Below are positions 34,971-43,734 of a stretch of 64,000 nt of DNA, piece by piece. The notes under the pieces were generated by a model. The model worked only from the letters and a program-made list of their open reading frames with translations, was not told where the DNA came from and made no database searches. Each line of letters opens with the position of its first letter. Position 1 is the first letter of the stretch. The stretch is from Salinisphaera aquimarina (GTDB taxonomy: Bacteria > Pseudomonadota > Gammaproteobacteria > Nevskiales > Salinisphaeraceae): NCBI RefSeq assembly GCF_042643355.1, contig NZ_JBHRSS010000008.1:1-64000 (forward strand). The letters run 5' to 3'. The translations under genes and the position numbers were made by a program.

Positions 34971-36278
34971 TCAGTTGATCTCCGAAGGATTGGCTGCGGC
35001 CTGCATGACCACGAGTCCGCCGGTGGCGCGCTCGAGATCGGTGCCGGCGGTAATAAGCGCGTCAAGGGCGTTGAGGTATTCGCCACGCACGGCGATCAGG
35101 TTGTTCTGGGCGGTGGTGATCGCGGGCGCGCCCACCTGGCCCGCGGCGAAGGAACGACGCGTCAGATCGAGCGTTTGCTGGGCCGCGTTGAGGATGGCGT
35201 CGTTGAGTGCCGCGACCTGGGTACTGGCCGACGCGTAGTCGGAGATTGCCGACAGCACCTGCAGTCGCACCTCCCGCTGCAGGTTGTCCTGATCGAGCAG
35301 CGCCTGGCTGAGTTCGGCGTTGGCGCTCTTTCGCTCGCCCGCATAGCGATGAAGAACAGGCAGATCGAAACCGATGCCTGCGCCGGCGATATCCTCGCCG
35401 CCACCGCTCTTGCCGTCGGCTTCCTGTCGATAGAAGCCGAAGACGGTGAGGTTCGGAATCAGCTGGCGCTGCGCGAGCGACAGCCGTTTGCGTGCCGCGA
35501 CGACTCGCTGTGCTGCCGCGTTCAAATCGGTACGTCGCTGCACCGAACGATTCACCACCTCGGTGCTGGATGGCAGATCGAGCGGCGCAAAACCGAGTCG
35601 GCCGCGGGTCGCAAGCCGCCGCTGCGGCTCGATTGCGAGCAGATCGTTGAGCGCAAGCCGCGTCTGATTGGCCCGGTTGCGGGCCCGCGCCAGCAATGCC
35701 TGGGAGCGACTCTGCCCGAGACGCGCCGCGTTCGCTTCCAGCTTGGTGCCGGCGCCAGCATTCAGCCGCTTCTGGGCAAAACGGGCGAGTTGCTCGTTGC
35801 TGTCCACGACCTGACGCGCCGTAGCCACGGCGCGTTCCGCCACCAGCACCGACAGGAATGCGGCGCGCACCCGTGCCCGCACCGAGGCCTCGAGGAATGT
35901 GTAGTCCGAACGCGCAGCGCCGAGCTCGCTTTCGGCGGCCGCCTGGCGCAGCCCGCCCTGGCCCGCGACCCAGAGTTCCTGGCTCAGGCGCACGCCGATA
36001 TCGGTCGTGTTGTCGAGACGGCTGCTGCGCCGGCCGGCTTCCAGTTCCAGCCGTGGATTGGAAGGCACCGCGACATCCGCGTGAATAGCCTCGCCGCTGA
36101 GCCGCTCGACGCGAAGACGGGCCGCCCGGACGGCCGGATTATATTGCTGTGCCCACGCCAGCGCGGCGTCGAGCGTCAGGGGTTGCGGGATCTGGGTCAC
36201 CGCGGCCGACACGCAGGTCGGCGCCAACAGGCACAGGCCGATAACGGCCGTGCCTGTCCAAAGACAGGAAAAACGCAT
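34971..36278 (-). CDS. CzcC-family outer-membrane efflux protein
   Basis: A 435-residue TolC-fold channel of the second metal pump. Signal peptide MRFSCLWTGTAVIGLCLLAP ending near VSAA, then typical outer-membrane efflux repeats: LDAALAWAQQYNPAVRAARL, IGVRLSQELWVAGQGGLRQA and ISDYASASTQVAALNDAI, with a second-half SFAAGQVGAPAITTAQN. GAGGA precedes the start. Its stop overlaps the intended start of the adaptor gene by one base (TGATG). Gene order C-B-A-PII is consistent with one operon. Confidence 0.92.
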   Translation of the reverse strand: MRFSCLWTGTAVIGLCLLAPTCVSAAVTQIPQPLTLDAALAWAQQYNPAVRAARLRVERLSGEAIHADVAVPSNPRLELEAGRRSSRLDNTTDIGVRLSQELWVAGQGGLRQAAAESELGAARSDYTFLEASVRARVRAAFLSVLVAERAVATARQVVDSNEQLARFAQKRLNAGAGTKLEANAARLGQSRSQALLARARNRANQTRLALNDLLAIEPQRRLATRGRLGFAPLDLPSSTEVVNRSVQRRTDLNAAAQRVVAARKRLSLAQRQLIPNLTVFGFYRQEADGKSGGGEDIAGAGIGFDLPVLHRYAGERKSANAELSQALLDQDNLQREVRLQVLSAISDYASASTQVAALNDAILNAAQQTLDLTRRSFAAGQVGAPAITTAQNNLIAVRGEYLNALDALITAGTDLERATGGLVVMQAAANPSEIN

Positions 36279-36340
36279 GATGAATCCTCATCGCAATAAT
36301 CAGTAACGCGCCGTTTCCGGCACGCAAGGGCGAAGAAGAT

Positions 36341-36700
36341 TCAGGCTATAGGCGGGTCGATCGGCGGACGCCGGGTGAGGCTCCGGTAGGCGGATTCACG
36401 CGTGCGCAGCATGTTGTCCGCAGCCAGGGGCAGCATGGCGGTAGCCGCCGCCCCGAGGCCGACGAGGCGTGCACTCGCATGACAACAATGATCGGAATGG
36501 CTTTCGGCGGCCAGTGTCTGCGATAGACCGCTAGCGGCGTCCCTGTCGCTCTCGGCAACCACGAGGTTCGCATGTGAGCCGCCAGCGGTATGCGAAGCCG
36601 GCCAGTCCACATGCGCAGACCACGCGAGCGATCCCCACGCGATCAAAAGCGCGAGGATCAGGCCCAACGGTTGCACGAAACCGGCGTCACGAAAGCTCAT
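36341..36700 (-). CDS. CzcI-like small exported protein
   Basis: A 119-residue protein starting at ATG 36700 (a longer reading to 36808 adds 36 unlikely residues). One N-terminal membrane/signal segment (PLGLILALLIAWGSLAW), a His/Cys cluster in the mature part (SHSDHCCHAS), a second hydrophobic stretch and a Pro-rich end (RRPPIDPPIA). This layout matches the small CzcI-like proteins at the head of czc operons, thought to modulate regulation or bind metal in the periplasm. It is the first gene of the czc-type operon and divergent from the transketolase gene. Confidence 0.6.
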   Translation of the reverse strand: MSFRDAGFVQPLGLILALLIAWGSLAWSAHVDWPASHTAGGSHANLVVAESDRDAASGLSQTLAAESHSDHCCHASARLVGLGAAATAMLPLAADNMLRTRESAYRSLTRRPPIDPPIA

Positions 36701-36840
36701 TGGACGGAAGTCTAGCACAGCGCCGTGCGCCGTCCCTGTTGGTCGCATTTGCCATGAAATTATGAGGTTGCGGATCTCGCAACCGGCGATCCAAAACAGG
36801 TTGATCACGGATTACGGCACGCGAACGACACGTGAAAACG

Positions 36841-36864
36841 ATAACTATTTTTTACCTTATCAAC
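36841..36864 (+). promoter_or_regulatory. putative CbbR-type operator upstream of transketolase
   Basis: ATAACTATTT followed after seven bases by TATCAAC (36841-36864). The same two blocks, with a nine-base gap, occur upstream of cbbL at 42140-42165, and nowhere else that I noticed. Both lie in AT-rich promoter regions of Calvin cycle operons, so a common LysR-type regulator (CbbR) is the simplest explanation. A further ACTTATC copy lies at about 36882-36888. Confidence 0.5.
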
Positions 36865-36984
36865 AATAAAGATTTATTTTTACTTATCTAGTCGCTGCGT
36901 CATATTGAGTTTCAACGGCCACGAGCGATGGCCGACAAGGCGTGCCTCCGGGATACGCCACTGCGGGTGAGGAAGGAGTTACCG

Positions 36985-39051
36985 ATGCAAGCAATTGATA
37001 CGCCGGCGCGCTCCAGCACGGGCGCCATGAAGGGTCGTCCTGCACGGCGGGAGCTTGCGAACGCAATTCGCATTCTCGCCATGGACGCCGTACAGCAGGC
37101 CAACTCCGGCCATCCGGGCATGCCCATGGGCATGGCGGATATCGCCGAGGTGCTGGTCAACGACTATATGCGCTGCAACCCGGCCAACCCGGACTGGATC
37201 GATCGTGATCGGCTGGTCGTGTCCAACGGCCACGGCTGCATGCTGCAGTATGCCCTGCTGCATCTGAGCGGCTACGACCTGTCGCTAGACGAGATCCGCA
37301 ATTTCCGCCAGATGCACTCCAGGACACCGGGCCATCCCGAATACGGCCTCACGCCGGGCGTAGAGACGACCACCGGCCCGCTCGGCCAGGGACTCGCCAA
37401 CGCCGTGGGCATGGCGCTCGCCGAAGCCGCGCTTGCCGCCGAGTTCAATACCCCGGACGCCGCAATCGTGGATCACTGGACCTATTGCATGGTCGGCGAC
37501 GGCTGTCTGATGGAAGGTATATCGCACGAGGTCGGATCACTGGCCGGCCATCTGGGCCTGGGCAAACTCATCGTGTTCTACGATGACAACGGCATCTCCA
37601 TCGACGGTGAAGTCGACGGCTGGTTCTCCGACGACACGCCGCAACGCTTCGAAGCCTACGGCTGGCAGGTTGTGCGCGACGTCGACGGCCACGACGCCGA
37701 CGCGATCATCGAGGCCACGGATGCCGCGCGCGCCAATCGCAGCCAACCCACCCTGATCTGCTGCAAGACGGTGATCGGCTGGGGCTCGCCCAACAAACAG
37801 GGCACCGAGGGCGTGCACGGCGCCGCGCTGGGTGTCGACGAGATCGCCGCGACGCGCACACAGCTGGGCTGGGCGGATGCCACGCCGTTCGCGATTCCGG
37901 AGCCGACTTATGCCGCCTGGGATCGGCGCAAACAGGGGGCCGCGCTCGAGAACGCATGGCAGCAGACCTTTGCCCGCTTCGAAGCCAACGACCCGGAACG
38001 GGCCGGCGAATTCCTGCGCCGCCAGGCCGGCAGCCTGCCCGACGGTTGGCACAAGCACATGATGCGGCATCTGCATCACACCCAGACTGCAGGCAGTGAT
38101 ACCGCCACCCGCAAATCCTCCAAGGCAATGATCGAGGCCTGTGCGGCGCGCCTGCCCGAGCTATTCGGCGGCTCCGCGGATCTCTCCGGCTCCAACGGCA
38201 CTGACTGGAACGGCTATCGCGCCCTGTCCGGTCCCAGCTATCTGGGCAATTATCTGCACTACGGTGTCCGCGAATTCGGCATGACCGCCATGGCCAACGG
38301 CATGAGTCTGCACGGCGGATACCTACCGTTCGTGGCGACGTTCCTGACCTTTTCCGACTACGCGCGCAACGCCATCCGCATGGCCGCGCTGATGCGGATC
38401 CGCAATATCATGGTGTTCACCCATGACTCGATCGGGCTCGGCGAGGACGGCCCGACCCATCAGTCGGTCGAACATGTATCGAGCCTGCGCCTGATCCCGA
38501 ATCTCGACGTATGGCGACCAGCCGACGACGTCGAGACGATCGGCGCGTGGATGGCTGCCATCGAACGCACCGACGGCCCCAGCGCGCTGGCCCTCACCCG
38601 CCAGGACCTGCCGCATCTGGAGCGCGATATTCCCGGCGTCGAAGGCATTCTGCGCGGCGGCTACGTGCTCCACGAGCCGGCATGCGCGCCGGATGCCCTG
38701 GTCATCGCCACCGGCTCGGAAGTCGCGCCCACGCTGGCCGCGGCCAAGAGAGTCATGGCCGAGGGCCACGCGGTGCGGGTGGTGTCCATGCCCTGTGTCG
38801 ATGTCTTCGAGGCCCAGGACGCTAAATATCAGGATCAGGTGCTGCCCCCGAAGATTACGGCGCGTGTCGCCGTGGAGGCCGGTGTGAGCACGCTGTGGCG
38901 GTACTACGTCGGTCGCGCCGGCCGCGCGCTAGGCGTCGATACCTATGGTGAATCGGCGCCGGCGCCCGCGCTTTTCGAGCACTTCGGCCTGACCGAAACC
39001 CATATCGCCGCCGCCCTGCGCGACGTGCTCGGTGTCACCGAAAACGCCTGA
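36985..39051 (+). CDS. cbbT: transketolase (Calvin cycle)
   Basis: A 688-residue thiamine-diphosphate enzyme moving two-carbon units between sugar phosphates in the Calvin cycle. The start at 36985 has GGAAGGAG six bases upstream; the open frame reaches further to 36928 without a ribosome site. Key blocks: IRILAMDAVQQANSGHPGMP, MVGDGCLMEGISHEVGSLAG (ThDP/Mg), FGGSADLSGSNGT, and HDSIGLGEDGPTHQSVEHV. It heads an operon with aldolase and phosphoribulokinase, so its role is in CO2 fixation rather than general pentose metabolism. Confidence 0.96.
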   Translation: MQAIDTPARSSTGAMKGRPARRELANAIRILAMDAVQQANSGHPGMPMGMADIAEVLVNDYMRCNPANPDWIDRDRLVVSNGHGCMLQYALLHLSGYDLSLDEIRNFRQMHSRTPGHPEYGLTPGVETTTGPLGQGLANAVGMALAEAALAAEFNTPDAAIVDHWTYCMVGDGCLMEGISHEVGSLAGHLGLGKLIVFYDDNGISIDGEVDGWFSDDTPQRFEAYGWQVVRDVDGHDADAIIEATDAARANRSQPTLICCKTVIGWGSPNKQGTEGVHGAALGVDEIAATRTQLGWADATPFAIPEPTYAAWDRRKQGAALENAWQQTFARFEANDPERAGEFLRRQAGSLPDGWHKHMMRHLHHTQTAGSDTATRKSSKAMIEACAARLPELFGGSADLSGSNGTDWNGYRALSGPSYLGNYLHYGVREFGMTAMANGMSLHGGYLPFVATFLTFSDYARNAIRMAALMRIRNIMVFTHDSIGLGEDGPTHQSVEHVSSLRLIPNLDVWRPADDVETIGAWMAAIERTDGPSALALTRQDLPHLERDIPGVEGILRGGYVLHEPACAPDALVIATGSEVAPTLAAAKRVMAEGHAVRVVSMPCVDVFEAQDAKYQDQVLPPKITARVAVEAGVSTLWRYYVGRAGRALGVDTYGESAPAPALFEHFGLTETHIAAALRDVLGVTENA

Positions 39052-39095
39052 CCGACATCCACACAGAATAATCACGACCGCTGCGAGAGAACGTC

Positions 39096-40124
39096 ATGAA
39101 CCCATCGACTCTGGAAGACATCGCCCACACCCTGCTCAATGACGGCAAGGGTCTGCTGGCGATCGATGAAAGCACGCCGACCTGCGGCACGCGTTTTGCC
39201 GATTACGGCATCGACAACAGCGAAGACAATCGCCGCGACTACCGCGCCATGCTGCTGGGTACGCCCGATCTGGGCAGTTGTGTGAGCGGCGCGATTCTCT
39301 ACGACGAGACGCTGCGCATGAAGACCGCGGACGGCACGCCATTTGCCACAATGATGACGGCCAACGGGATCGTGCCCGGCATCAAGGTCGATACCGGCGC
39401 CAAGGATCTCGCCGGCCATCCGGGCGAAAAGATCACCGAAGGTCTCGATGGCCTGCGCGAGCGCCTGGCCGAATACCACGACATGGGCGCGCGCTTTGCC
39501 AAATGGCGGGCGGTAATCACCATCGGCAACGACATCCCGACCCGCGGCTGCTACGAGGCCAACGCCCATGCGCTGGCTCGTTACGCCGGCCTGTGCCAGG
39601 AAGCCGGCATCGTGCCGATCGTGGAACCGGAAGTGCTGCTCGAGGGCGACCACGATATCGATCGCTGCTACGAGGTCACGCTGGAAACACTCACGCAGCT
39701 GTTTGCCGAACTGCGAGCGCAGCGCGTCCATCTGCCCGGTCTGATTCTCAAGGCCAGCATGGTCCTGCCCGGCAAGAACGCGGCCCAGCAGGCCGACGTG
39801 CGCGAAGTGGCCGCGGCCACCCTGCGCTGCCTGTACGCCTCGGTACCGGCGGCGGTGCCGGGTGTGGCGTTCCTGTCGGGCGGCCAGGGCAACGAGGATG
39901 CGACCGCCCATCTGGATGCCATGAACCGTCTCGACGCCGGCAAGGCCCCCTGGAAACTGACGTTTTCCTATGCCCGCGCACTACAGCAGCCCGCGCTCGA
40001 CGCCTGGCGCGGCGAAAAAGCCAATGTCGATGCCGCCCAGGCCGCCCTCGCCCATCGTGCCCGCTGCAATCGCGCGGCAGCGCTGGGCGAATATGATGCC
40101 GAGCAGGAAAAACAGGTGGCATGA
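39096..40124 (+). CDS. class I fructose-bisphosphate aldolase
   Basis: A 342-residue Schiff-base aldolase, the animal/plant-type class I rather than the class II usual in bacterial cbb operons. Residues 1-40 match (GKGLLAIDESTPTCGTRF), and the Schiff-base Lys is residue 219 in LPGLILKASMVLPG; VAFLSGGQGNEDATAHLDAM follows. It would make fructose-1,6- and sedoheptulose-1,7-bisphosphate in the Calvin cycle. It lies 44 bp after transketolase and 69 bp before phosphoribulokinase in the same direction. The C-terminal Tyr typical of eukaryotic enzymes is not seen. Confidence 0.95.
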   Translation: MNPSTLEDIAHTLLNDGKGLLAIDESTPTCGTRFADYGIDNSEDNRRDYRAMLLGTPDLGSCVSGAILYDETLRMKTADGTPFATMMTANGIVPGIKVDTGAKDLAGHPGEKITEGLDGLRERLAEYHDMGARFAKWRAVITIGNDIPTRGCYEANAHALARYAGLCQEAGIVPIVEPEVLLEGDHDIDRCYEVTLETLTQLFAELRAQRVHLPGLILKASMVLPGKNAAQQADVREVAAATLRCLYASVPAAVPGVAFLSGGQGNEDATAHLDAMNRLDAGKAPWKLTFSYARALQQPALDAWRGEKANVDAAQAALAHRARCNRAAALGEYDAEQEKQVA

Positions 40125-40193
40125 CGCGCCACACCTATCCATGTTCTGAACATCATTTCAGGGTCAACGCGTCAGGCGCGTCGGGAGCAGCCC

Positions 40194-41075
40194 ATGTCGA
40201 TAAAACATCCCGTGTTCGCGGTGACCGGCTCGTCCGGCGCCGGCACCTCCACCGTCCGCGAGGCGATGGAACATATCTTTCGTCGCGACGGATTCAAGCC
40301 GGCGATCGTGGAAGGCGATTGCTTCCATCGCTACGAGCGCACGGAAATGAAGCGCCAGGTACAACTGGCCGAGAAGGAAGGCCGCCATTTCAGCCATTTC
40401 GGTCCCGAGGCGAATCATTTCGAAAAACTCGAGGCGCTGTTTCGCGACCACGGCGAACACGGCGGCGGCCAGCGTCGCTTCTACCTGCATAACAACGAGG
40501 AAGCCGAACCCTGGAAACAGGAGCCCGGCACGTTCACGCCTTGGGAAGACATCCCCAACGACGTCGATCTGCTCTTCTACGAAGGCCTGCACGGCGGCGT
40601 GGTCAGCGGGGATATCGACGTCGGGCGTTATGTCGACCTGCTCGTCGGCGTGGTGCCGATCATCAACCTCGAGTGGATCCAGAAGCTGCATCGCGACAAG
40701 GCCACCCGCGGCTACAGCACCGAGGCGGTCACCGAAGTCATCCTGCGGCGTATGCACGACTACGTGAACTACATCACGCCGCAATTCTCACGCACGCATA
40801 TCAATTTCCAGCGCGTACCGACCGTGGATACGTCCAACCCGTTCGTCAGTCGTTATATTCCGACGCTGGACGAAAGCCTGATCGTGATCCGCTTTCGCGA
40901 CCCGAAGAAGATCAACGTGGATTTTCAGTACTTGCTGTCCATGATCCACGATTCGTTCATGTCGCGCCGCAACAGTATCGTCGTGCCGGGCGGCAAGATG
41001 GGTTTCGCCATGGAAATCATCATGCAGCCGCTGATCGAGTCGATGGTGACCACCGGTGTGGTGCGTTACCGCTGA
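40194..41075 (+). CDS. cbbP: phosphoribulokinase (bacterial type)
   Basis: A 293-residue kinase making ribulose-1,5-bisphosphate, the RuBisCO substrate. P-loop GSSGAGTST at 12-20, then VEGDCFHRYERTEMK, HFGPEANHFEKLEALF, the Walker-B-like DLLFYEGLHGG, and PIINLEWIQKLHRDKATRGY. The length and these motifs fit the octameric bacterial PrkB type. The start has GGGAG upstream. A strong terminator follows at 41099-41132, closing the transketolase-aldolase-phosphoribulokinase operon. Confidence 0.97.
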   Translation: MSIKHPVFAVTGSSGAGTSTVREAMEHIFRRDGFKPAIVEGDCFHRYERTEMKRQVQLAEKEGRHFSHFGPEANHFEKLEALFRDHGEHGGGQRRFYLHNNEEAEPWKQEPGTFTPWEDIPNDVDLLFYEGLHGGVVSGDIDVGRYVDLLVGVVPIINLEWIQKLHRDKATRGYSTEAVTEVILRRMHDYVNYITPQFSRTHINFQRVPTVDTSNPFVSRYIPTLDESLIVIRFRDPKKINVDFQYLLSMIHDSFMSRRNSIVVPGGKMGFAMEIIMQPLIESMVTTGVVRYR

Positions 41076-41098
41076 CGCGGCATTCAAGCCTGCCGCCG

Positions 41099-41132
41099 AT
41101 GGCCACCTGCGTTGCACGGTGGCCATTTTTTT
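41099..41132 (+). terminator. rho-independent terminator after phosphoribulokinase
   Basis: Nine-bp stem ATGGCCACC/GGTGGCCAT with a ten-base loop, followed by a run of seven T (41126-41132). It lies 24 bp after the stop codon. It is also between convergent genes and could act on cbbR on the other strand, though no T-run is on that side. Confidence 0.9.
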
Positions 41133-41141
41133 GTCCCCAGG

Positions 41142-42062
41142 CTAGGCCTGCGCCTCGGCGGCCGCCGGCCAGACCGAATCCGCGTTGTCGACCAGAAAGC
41201 TGCGGAACGCATCGGCCGCCGGCGACAGACGCTTGCCTTCCCGGTGCACGATGTACCAGTGACGCACGATCGGAAAATGCGCCACATTCAGAATCTGCAG
41301 CCGCTTGGCGTACAGATCCAGTTCCAGCGTATGCGCCGATACCAGGCCGAGACCCAGACCGGCGCTCACTGCCTGCTTGATCGCTTCGTTGCTGGTCATG
41401 ACGATCGCTGGCGTGATCTGGATCTGATGCCGCCGCGCAAAACGCGTCATCGCGGCGCGCGTACCCGAGCCCTCCTCGCGCACCACGAACGGCTCTCGGG
41501 CGATGGTCTTGAGCGGAATACGCTTGCGCTGGGTCAGCGGATGATCCGGTGGCGCGATCACCACCAGCGGGTTCTCCATGAACGCCTCCCCGACAAGACT
41601 GCTTTCGGCCGGCGGTTCACCCATCACCACCATATCGATCCGATTTTCCTGCAGCTGTTGCAGCAGGCCCTGGCGATTGGTCACCGACAGATTGATAGCG
41701 ACCTCTGGGAACTCGCGGTGGAAGGCGGCGAGCAGATGGGTGATGAAATAGTTGGCCGTGGTCGCCACGGCCACATGGAGGCTGCCACGCGACACTCCCT
41801 TGAGACGGGCGACCACGTCACCGATCTCGTCGACCTGAGCGGCAATGCTGCGGCTGTAGAGCAGAATCTCCTCACCGGCGGTGGTCAGATAGATCTGCTT
41901 GCCGAACTGCTCGAACAGGGCGAGCCCGACGGACTCTTCCAGACTCTTGACCTGAATCGAGACGGCAGGTTGGGTCAGATGCATCTCCTCGGCCGCGCGG
42001 GTGTAGCTCGAATGCCGAGCCACGGCTTCGAAAACCTTTAGCTGTCTGAGGGTTATGTTCAT
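41142..42062 (-). CDS. cbbR: LysR-type regulator CbbR
   Basis: A 306-residue activator from ATG 42062 (MNITLRQLKVFEAVARHSSY); a longer reading to 42092 is less likely. N-terminal winged helix (TRAAEEMHLTQPAVSIQVKS, LEESVGLALFEQ) and a LysR effector domain with GSLHVAVATTANYFITHLLA. It is divergent from cbbL with a 180-bp AT-rich gap, the classic position of cbbR, and responds in known systems to metabolites such as RuBP, ATP or NADPH. It probably controls both cbb operons in this window. Confidence 0.92.
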   Translation of the reverse strand: MNITLRQLKVFEAVARHSSYTRAAEEMHLTQPAVSIQVKSLEESVGLALFEQFGKQIYLTTAGEEILLYSRSIAAQVDEIGDVVARLKGVSRGSLHVAVATTANYFITHLLAAFHREFPEVAINLSVTNRQGLLQQLQENRIDMVVMGEPPAESSLVGEAFMENPLVVIAPPDHPLTQRKRIPLKTIAREPFVVREEGSGTRAAMTRFARRHQIQITPAIVMTSNEAIKQAVSAGLGLGLVSAHTLELDLYAKRLQILNVAHFPIVRHWYIVHREGKRLSPAADAFRSFLVDNADSVWPAAAEAQA

Positions 42063-42139
42063 TCGATGCACCGTGCGAAGCCATTCAAGCAACGTCTGCG
42101 CGCCTGTTTTTATGGCTATATTTTTTTATGCAAACAATA

Positions 42140-42165
42140 ATAACTATTTACTTTTATTTATCAAC
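42140..42165 (+). promoter_or_regulatory. putative CbbR-type operator upstream of cbbL
   Basis: ATAACTATTT and TATCAAC with a nine-base gap (42140-42165), matching the site at 36841-36864 upstream of transketolase. It lies in the cbbR-cbbL intergenic region, about 80 bp before cbbL. Confidence 0.5.
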
Positions 42166-42242
42166 CCCTCGCCCTAATCTGACTCCTGTCGCGAGACTGC
42201 CTACTGCCAATTAAAAGACCGACGAGCCGAAGGAGATTCGAC

Positions 42243-43694
42243 ATGGCACAGACCATCCAGAACGACAAGCGTTATGAAGCCGGGGTCATCCCGTACAAGA
42301 AAATGGGGTACTGGGAGCCGGACTACGATCCGATCGATACGGACATTATTGCCCTGTTCCGTATCACTCCCCAGGACGGCGTCGACCCGGAGGAAGCTGC
42401 CGCGGCCGTGGCCGGCGAATCCTCGACCGCCACCTGGACCGTGGTCTGGACCGATCGCCTGACTGCCTGCGACAAGTACCGCGCCAAGGCCTACCGCGTC
42501 GATCAGGTGCCGGGCAGCGAGGATCAGTACTTCGCCTATATCGCCTACGATATCCAGCTGTTCGAGCCGGGTTCGATCGCCAATCTGACCGCCTCGATCA
42601 TCGGCAACGTGTTCGGATTCAAGGCCATTCGTGCCCTGCGTCTCGAAGACATGCGCATCCCGACCGCCTACATGACCACGTACAAGGGTCCGCCCACCGG
42701 CATCGTCGTGGAGCGCGAACGTCTGGACAAGTTCGGACGCCCGCTGCTGGGTGCCACCACCAAGCCCAAGCTCGGTCTGTCGGGCCGCAACTACGGTCGC
42801 GTGGTGTATGAAGCCCTCAAGGGCGGTCTCGACTTCGTCAAGGACGACGAGAACATCAATTCGCAGCCGTTCATGCACTGGCGTGATCGCTTCCTCTACG
42901 TGATGGAAGCCGTGAACAAGGCATCGGCGGCCACCGGCGAAGTGAAGGGGCATTACCTGAACGTTACGGCTGCGACCATGGAAGAGATGTACGAGCGCGC
43001 CGAATTCGCCAGGGACCTCGGCTCGTCCATCGTCATGATCGATCTGGTCATCGGTTACACCGCGATCCAGTCGATGTCGAACTGGGCCCGCAAGAACGAC
43101 ATGATTCTGCATCTGCACCGTGCCGGTCACTCGACCTACACGCGCCAGAAGAATCACGGCGTGTCCTTCCGCGTGATCTCCAAGTGGATGCGCATGGCCG
43201 GCGTGGACCATATTCATGCAGGCACCGTCGTCGGCAAGCTCGAGGGCGATCCGAACCAGATCGCCGGCTTCTATGACGTGCTGCGTGAGCCGTTCAACCA
43301 CCAGAATCTGGAGCACGGCGTGTTCTTCGATCAGGACTGGGCCGGTCTGAACAAGTGCATGCCGGTGGCCTCGGGTGGCATTCATGCCGGCCAGATGCAT
43401 CAGCTGCTGCACTATCTCGGCGAGGACTGCGTACTCCAGTTCGGTGGCGGCACCATCGGCCATCCGGACGGCATCCAGGCCGGCGCCGTTGCCAATCGGG
43501 TCGCGCTCGAAGCCATGATCATGGCCCGCAACGAAGGGCGCGACTATCTGAACGAAGGCCCGGACATCCTCAAGAAGGCGGCCAAGGACTGCAGCCCGCT
43601 GCAGCACGCCCTCGACACCTGGAAGGACATCACCTTCGACTACACGTCGACGGATACGCCCGACTTCGTGCCGCAGGAAACGCCGTCCAGCTGA
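42243..43694 (+). CDS. cbbL: RuBisCO large subunit, form I red type (IC)
   Basis: A 483-residue catalytic subunit fixing CO2. The N-terminus (GYWEPDYDPIDTDIIALFRI) is of the red-like IC/ID group rather than the green IA/IB group. Active-site residues are intact: Lys174 in GATTKPKLGLSGRNYG, the carbamylated Lys200 with Asp202 and Glu203 in GLDFVKDDENINSQPF, and HLHRAGHSTYTR. AAGGAG precedes the ATG. cbbS and the red-type activase cbbX follow, consistent with form IC. Confidence 0.98.
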   Translation: MAQTIQNDKRYEAGVIPYKKMGYWEPDYDPIDTDIIALFRITPQDGVDPEEAAAAVAGESSTATWTVVWTDRLTACDKYRAKAYRVDQVPGSEDQYFAYIAYDIQLFEPGSIANLTASIIGNVFGFKAIRALRLEDMRIPTAYMTTYKGPPTGIVVERERLDKFGRPLLGATTKPKLGLSGRNYGRVVYEALKGGLDFVKDDENINSQPFMHWRDRFLYVMEAVNKASAATGEVKGHYLNVTAATMEEMYERAEFARDLGSSIVMIDLVIGYTAIQSMSNWARKNDMILHLHRAGHSTYTRQKNHGVSFRVISKWMRMAGVDHIHAGTVVGKLEGDPNQIAGFYDVLREPFNHQNLEHGVFFDQDWAGLNKCMPVASGGIHAGQMHQLLHYLGEDCVLQFGGGTIGHPDGIQAGAVANRVALEAMIMARNEGRDYLNEGPDILKKAAKDCSPLQHALDTWKDITFDYTSTDTPDFVPQETPSS

Positions 43695-43734
43695 TCGCCC
43701 CCTCAGTCGCTAGGAATAAATACGGAGACACACC

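Noticed and set aside
42201..43607. 468-codon minus-strand open frame
   Set aside because: Antisense to cbbL; high-GC mirror frame.
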